A stretch of DNA of 9,061 bases, from assembly GCA_004558955.1 (NCBI GenBank), contig SFZC01000078.1, forward strand, positions 1 through 9,061, read 5' to 3'. Shown here in pieces: positions 6,822 to 9,061 of this stretch. The translations under genes were made by a program, and so were the position numbers. This stretch comes from a bacterium. Its GTDB lineage: Bacteria > Cyanobacteriota > Vampirovibrionia > Gastranaerophilales > Gastranaerophilaceae. Every line of letters begins with the position of its first letter. Position 1 is the first letter of the stretch. The notes below the pieces were generated by a model. That model searched no databases, was not told the DNA's origin, and worked only from the letters and a program-made list of their open reading frames with translations.

Positions 6822-6967
6822 AGCAAAGATAAAGAAAAATGTCGAAGAAGGGACTCTGCCTGAATGTAGGCGAGAATGTGAAATTCGAGCCTTACAATGA
6901 AGGTATGTCGATGAAATCGGCTGAACCAATGTGTTTTTACCAACAGTAAAAACACATGTGAGAGGAA
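6822..6967 (+). repeat. Tandem repeat copy 2 (146 bp)
   Basis: This is the second, 98.6% identical copy, separated from copy 1 by 15 unrelated bases. The tRNA-Leu 3'-end match is at 6840-6856 and the 12-bp stem-loop arms are at 6929-6940 and 6946-6957. The 36-codon frame (6839-6949) is kept open: one substitution changes Met to Val, the other is silent in that frame. The second substitution breaks an A-U pair of a possible CATAC/GTATG hairpin without compensation. With only two changes, neither coding nor RNA selection can be inferred. Confidence 0.9.
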
Positions 6968-6994
6968 TCGTAAGCAAAAGTTAAACAAAAATAA

Positions 6995-7156
6995 AAAAAT
7001 GTCGATAAGGTTACTATTCTGGAACCCTGCGACAAGAAAATATTAGCAAATTTAGAAGGCAATTGCAATATTTATCAGAAGTTAGTTTTGTTCTTAAAAT
7101 TAGATACGCAAGCGTATTACAATATGAGAATGGTTCTTGGTTTAGAGATTAACTAA
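6995..7156 (+). pseudogene. Diverged third repeat unit running into a start-less reading frame
   Basis: At 6999, 160 bp after the equivalent point in copy 2, an A-rich run and ATGTCGA reappear, then the sequence diverges. A frame open from 6995 to TAA 7154-7156 reads plausible protein (VDKVTILEPCDKKILANLEG, then NCNIYQKLVLFLKLDTQAYY, ending VLGLEIN). It has no usable start: a TAA lies at 6992 and the ATG at 6999 is in another frame that ends after 15 codons. A -1 shift near the A-rich 7035-7041 would join the two frames. A decayed gene 3' end is the simpler reading. Its stop overlaps the stop of the convergent PH-domain gene by two bases. Confidence 0.3.
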
Positions 7157-7827
7157 TTTAAGCCATTATATTTTGTTCTATAACCATGATTTTCTTCTGG
7201 TCTTAAATCATTCGGATACATAGTATCAGTATATATATCTTCTTGCAATTTTTTTATAATTTCAAACACTTTTCTATAGTCTTTAATATCTGCAATAGTA
7301 GTACCAACATCTAAAGGTCTACCGTTTACTCTAATATTTGAACTATATAAATCAGCAACATTGTTACTTGTTAAAACAACATCACCAACACCAATAATTT
7401 GGTCAATAATACCTCTATGTATATTTACTCTTGCAAGTTCCGTAAATGGTTTCATATTGCAGGTATATGAAAATAATCCTCCCGAAATATAAACACCTTT
7501 ATCTGTAACTATATATTCTGTGTGCTGATATCTTCTAAAAACAAATATAACCCCACCCAAGTATATCCAAACTGGCATTAAATGAAATAGAAAAAATATT
7601 AATGGGAATATAGAAAATACAGCAGGAGCACCTGGTGTTGCGGCACCACCTATAAATGCAGCAATAAACAATGAATCAAACAAAAACCAAACTAGAGCAA
7701 ATGGTAACATTGGATTGAAAATACCTTCTAAAATAAAACAACGTTTATTAGGTTTTCCTTTCCAAAGGATTTTTTCATTACTACCAACCATTAATTCTAA
7801 TTCAGATTTTGCATAATTATTAAACAT
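7153..7827 (-). CDS. Membrane protein with a bacterial PH domain (DUF304/bPH_2-like)
   Basis: The product is 224 residues if translation starts at ATG 7827, preferred over the in-frame GTG at 7833 because AGGAGA lies six bases before the ATG. Numbering below counts from the GTG, so subtract two. The N-terminus has the usual lead-in EKILWKGKPNKR (20-31). Two hydrophobic segments follow (about 42-63 and 73-99) with a Gly/Ala/Pro-rich turn between them. A cytoplasmic bPH domain covers about 100-165: RYQHTEYIVTDKGVYISGGL, then TELARVNIHRGIIDQIIGVGDVVLTS. The family pattern is YxxTxxxVxxxxG...I..V.v.+..l.+..G.Gdv.l.s. The function of these proteins is generally unknown; some associate with membranes or stress responses. 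The gene lies between the tRNA-Leu and the tandem repeats, possibly as cargo of a small islet. Confidence 0.85.
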   Translation of the reverse strand: MFNNYAKSELELMVGSNEKILWKGKPNKRCFILEGIFNPMLPFALVWFLFDSLFIAAFIGGAATPGAPAVFSIFPLIFFLFHLMPVWIYLGGVIFVFRRYQHTEYIVTDKGVYISGGLFSYTCNMKPFTELARVNIHRGIIDQIIGVGDVVLTSNNVADLYSSNIRVNGRPLDVGTTIADIKDYRKVFEIIKKLQEDIYTDTMYPNDLRPEENHGYRTKYNGLN

Positions 7828-7873
7828 TAACACTCTCCTATTTTATATCTGTCGTAGGGGGCTTGTCTTTTTT

Positions 7874-7958
7874 TGTCACCCTGAATTTATTTCAGGGTCT
7901 TACCGACTTGTGGTTCTACGCCCGAACTGTAAGATGCTGAAACGAGTTCAGCATGACA
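7874..7958. repeat. Composite palindromic (REP/MITE-like) intergenic element
   Basis: The 85-bp element has near-perfect terminal inverted repeats: TGTCACCCTGAA (7874-7885) and TTCAGCATGACA (7947-7958), matching 10 of 12. Each end is itself a hairpin: ACCCTGAA/TTCAGGGT (7878-7898) and ATGCTGAA/TTCAGCAT (7934-7954), both 8 bp with 5-base loops. There is no reading frame inside. Elements of this form, with CCTGAA/TTCAGG and GCTGAA/TTCAGC hairpins, occur as dispersed repeats in many bacterial genomes and are thought to be mobilised in trans. Orientation is arbitrary. Confidence 0.75.
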
Positions 7959-7964
7959 GTCTGT

Positions 7965-7988
7965 AGGTTGGGCATACTTGCCCAACCT
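7965..7988. repeat. Perfect 10-bp stem-loop downstream of tRNA-Leu
   Basis: AGGTTGGGCA (7965-7974) and TGCCCAACCT (7979-7988) enclose a 4-base loop. It begins 7 bases past the tRNA CCA on the tRNA strand. No T-run follows on that strand, so it is not a standard intrinsic terminator. It may belong to the adjacent palindromic element or help process the tRNA 3' trailer. Confidence 0.6.
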
Positions 7989-7995
7989 TATGTTA

Positions 7996-8079
7996 TGGTG
8001 TCGAAGAAGGGACTCGAACCCTCATGGATTGCTCCATACGCACCTGAAACGTACATGTCTACCATTCCATCACTTCGAC
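7996..8079 (-). tRNA. tRNA-Leu (anticodon CAG)
   Basis: The 84-base class II tRNA has its CCA encoded (complement at 7996-7998). The acceptor stem is GTCGAAG/CTTCGAC with A as discriminator. The D-arm contains GGTAGAC. The anticodon stem is TACGT/GCGTA around loop TTCAGGT, with anticodon CAG at 8046-8044 reading CUG codons. The long variable arm is TGGA/TCCA. The T-arm has TTCGAGT. The gene starts 35 bases downstream of the ompH-like stop on the same strand and may share its transcript. Its 3' end sequence recurs in the tandem repeats at 6679 and 6840. Confidence 0.96.
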
Positions 8080-8114
8080 ATTTTGGTTTGCTAAATTTTT
8101 AATTAAAATTTTTA

Positions 8115-8504
8115 TTACTGTACGGTTGCCATTATTTCTTCTGTAATGTCATCGCCGCCGAAGAGGACAATGTATTTTGACAGAACCATATCATAGCCCT
8201 TTTCTTGTGCTGCTTTTGAAATCAATTCGGTAATTTCGTTTTCGATATCTTTTAGTTTTTGTGTGTAATTATCTCTGATTTCGTTTTGTCTTTGTGCAAA
8301 TTGTTTATTGTATTCGGCAACCAAAGTTTGTTTTTCTTCTTCAGATTTTCTTGATTCTACATCAACTTTTATACCTGCAAGCCACATATTCAATTCTCTA
8401 ACTTTTGTTTCTTGCTCAGTTTTCAGGTCTTGTACTCGTTTAGATTGCCCTACTACTTTGTTAACATCAACAACCGCAATCTTATTATAAGTTTTGTCTG
8501 ACAT
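8115..8504 (-). CDS. OmpH/Skp-family protein without a signal peptide
   Basis: The 129-residue protein has the OmpH/Skp layout. There is an N-terminal strand KIAVVDVNKVVGQS (8-21), then a long charged coiled-coil (about 22-100). It closes with GYDMVLSKYIVLFGGDDITEEIM (103-125), like the family's GxDxVLxxxxVLY...DlT ending. Classical Skp is a secreted trimeric periplasmic chaperone for outer-membrane proteins. Here the frame starts MSDKTYNK with no hydrophobic segment, and an in-frame TAA lies seven codons upstream of the ATG, so no signal peptide can be added. The start is supported by GAGGAGAG just upstream. It may act in the cytoplasm or reach the periplasm by another route. Family assignment is firm; role is uncertain. 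Confidence 0.88.
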   Translation of the reverse strand: MSDKTYNKIAVVDVNKVVGQSKRVQDLKTEQETKVRELNMWLAGIKVDVESRKSEEEKQTLVAEYNKQFAQRQNEIRDNYTQKLKDIENEITELISKAAQEKGYDMVLSKYIVLFGGDDITEEIMATVQ

Positions 8505-8525
8505 TTTCTCTCCTCGGTTTCCTTT

Positions 8526-8534
8526 ATTCTATCA
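8526..8534 (-). promoter_or_regulatory. Possible extended -10 promoter of the ompH-like gene
   Basis: On the minus strand TGA-TAGAAT gives an extended -10 element about 20 bases upstream of the ATG at 8504. No convincing -35 is seen in the A/T-rich sequence before it. The 147-bp divergent region must also hold the promoter for the gene at 8652, which I could not place reliably. Confidence 0.25.
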
Positions 8535-8651
8535 TAAAAATTAAAATTTTTCTACTATCTTTGTAATATCAGTTAATATTTTATAGCAAAATTTGAACAA
8601 TAATGATATATATATCGTTAAAGATATGTGGTAGTAATCAGGAGAAAAGGC

Positions 8652-9038
8652 ATGAAAAAATATTTATATTTACTGATTTTAACAGTAGTATTAGGGGCTA
8701 TACCGTGTTTTGCTGCAGGTTATGGCGGAATGTACGGTGGCGGAGGTATGCGTACTTGGGGTATGCAAGGTGGCATGTATGGTGGAAGGAATAATAATTT
8801 TGGACGCCCTTCACGAAATTATACTTATTACTATCGTCCTGTTGACCCCGTTCCACCAAATTATGACAAAAGCGGGGTGAGAACCCAACCGCAAACAATA
8901 AGTTGTTTGGGAACTTCCTCTTACCGAACTATCGGCGGGGTTAATTATGCTTGTAATTCTGCAGCTGCAACAAGAGTAAAAGTTAAATATAAAAATGACA
9001 AAGTTTCGACAACTTATAATAAAAAATTTGGAATGTAA
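8652..9038 (+). CDS. Small secreted Gly-rich protein of unknown function
   Basis: The 128-residue precursor has a clear Sec signal peptide (MKKYLYLLILTVVLGAIPCF, cleavage near A21/A22). The mature N-terminus is low-complexity Gly/Met/Tyr-rich (GYGGMYGGGGM, GMQGGMYGG; 23-45). A Tyr/Pro-rich linker follows (55-72). The C-terminal domain (about 78-128) has two cysteines, C85 and C101, able to form a disulphide. I recognise no family. The ATG at 8652 is preferred over a start 24 bases upstream because AGGAG precedes it and the signal peptide begins there. Only 12 bases separate its stop from the next ATG, so the two genes are likely co-transcribed and possibly related envelope proteins. Confidence 0.85.
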   Translation: MKKYLYLLILTVVLGAIPCFAAGYGGMYGGGGMRTWGMQGGMYGGRNNNFGRPSRNYTYYYRPVDPVPPNYDKSGVRTQPQTISCLGTSSYRTIGGVNYACNSAAATRVKVKYKNDKVSTTYNKKFGM

Positions 9039-9050
9039 AGGAGTTTGCGT

Positions 9051-9061
9051 ATGAAAAAGAT
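9051..9061 (+). CDS. Start of a further gene, cut by the window end
   Basis: AAAGGAG (9037-9043) is followed at normal spacing by ATG AAA AAG at 9051. The MKK start is like those of the secreted proteins in this window, so another exported protein is likely. Nothing more can be said from three codons. Confidence 0.65.

Noticed and set aside
6678..6949. Two 36-codon frames in the repeats as a type I toxin pair
   Set aside because: Tandem duplication fits such toxins, but the peptide is not hydrophobic, no ribosome-binding site is present and no antisense RNA promoter is evident. They are kept only as a possibility within the repeat entries.
6776..6988. 70-codon minus-strand frame across the tandem repeats
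   Set aside because: It crosses repeat boundaries, has no ribosome-binding site, and is a by-product of the repeated palindrome; composition does not resemble neighbouring genes.
6661..7010. CRISPR array
   Set aside because: The units are 146 bp with 15-bp gaps, far from CRISPR repeat and spacer sizes, and no cas genes are present.

Overview
The window is an AT-rich stretch of what looks like a Gram-negative bacterial chromosome. Envelope genes support this: a TolC-type outer-membrane channel and an OmpH/Skp-family protein. The pair of paralogous small membrane proteins at 3767-4948 (shared spacing RPx5DKx7KYAAxxE) and several short secreted proteins of unknown function recall gut Gastranaerophilales (the non-photosynthetic cyanobacterial sister group Vampirovibrionia/Melainabacteria). 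That assignment comes from memory of protein style and is an inference.

Layout, left to right. A leftward gene (165-977) encodes a possible JAB/MPN-like protein. A rightward pair follows, with its own promoter: an M16 zinc peptidase (1166-2497) and a family 4 Fe-S uracil-DNA glycosylase (2502-3092). These converge on a leftward secreted protein built of 20-residue YGTKV/YDKNG repeats (3098-3556). A divergent promoter region leads to a rightward cluster: two paralogous small membrane proteins (3767-4330, 4334-4948) and the cation-tolerance protein CutA (5005-5322). CutA meets, stop codon to stop codon, a leftward TolC/CzcC-like channel gene (5323-6591).

The part from about 6600 to 8100 is the most unusual. 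It holds two 146-bp repeat copies that are almost identical, spaced 161 bp apart, and a third, diverged or decayed unit in phase with them. Next come a leftward bacterial PH-domain membrane protein (7153-7827), a composite palindromic element (7874-7958), a perfect stem-loop (7965-7988) and a leftward tRNA-Leu(CAG) gene with encoded CCA (7996-8079). Each tandem copy carries, in direct orientation, a 17-bp exact copy of the 3' end of this tRNA-Leu. That is the geometry expected of the remains of an element inserted at the tRNA 3' end, although no integrase is visible.

The right end has a leftward OmpH/Skp-like gene that lacks a signal peptide (8115-8504), transcribed toward the tRNA. After it come a rightward secreted Gly-rich protein (8652-9038) and the first codons of another gene (9051 onward).

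The genes do not form one pathway. The window reads as housekeeping and envelope genes interspersed with lineage-specific small proteins and one accessory islet beside a tRNA gene.
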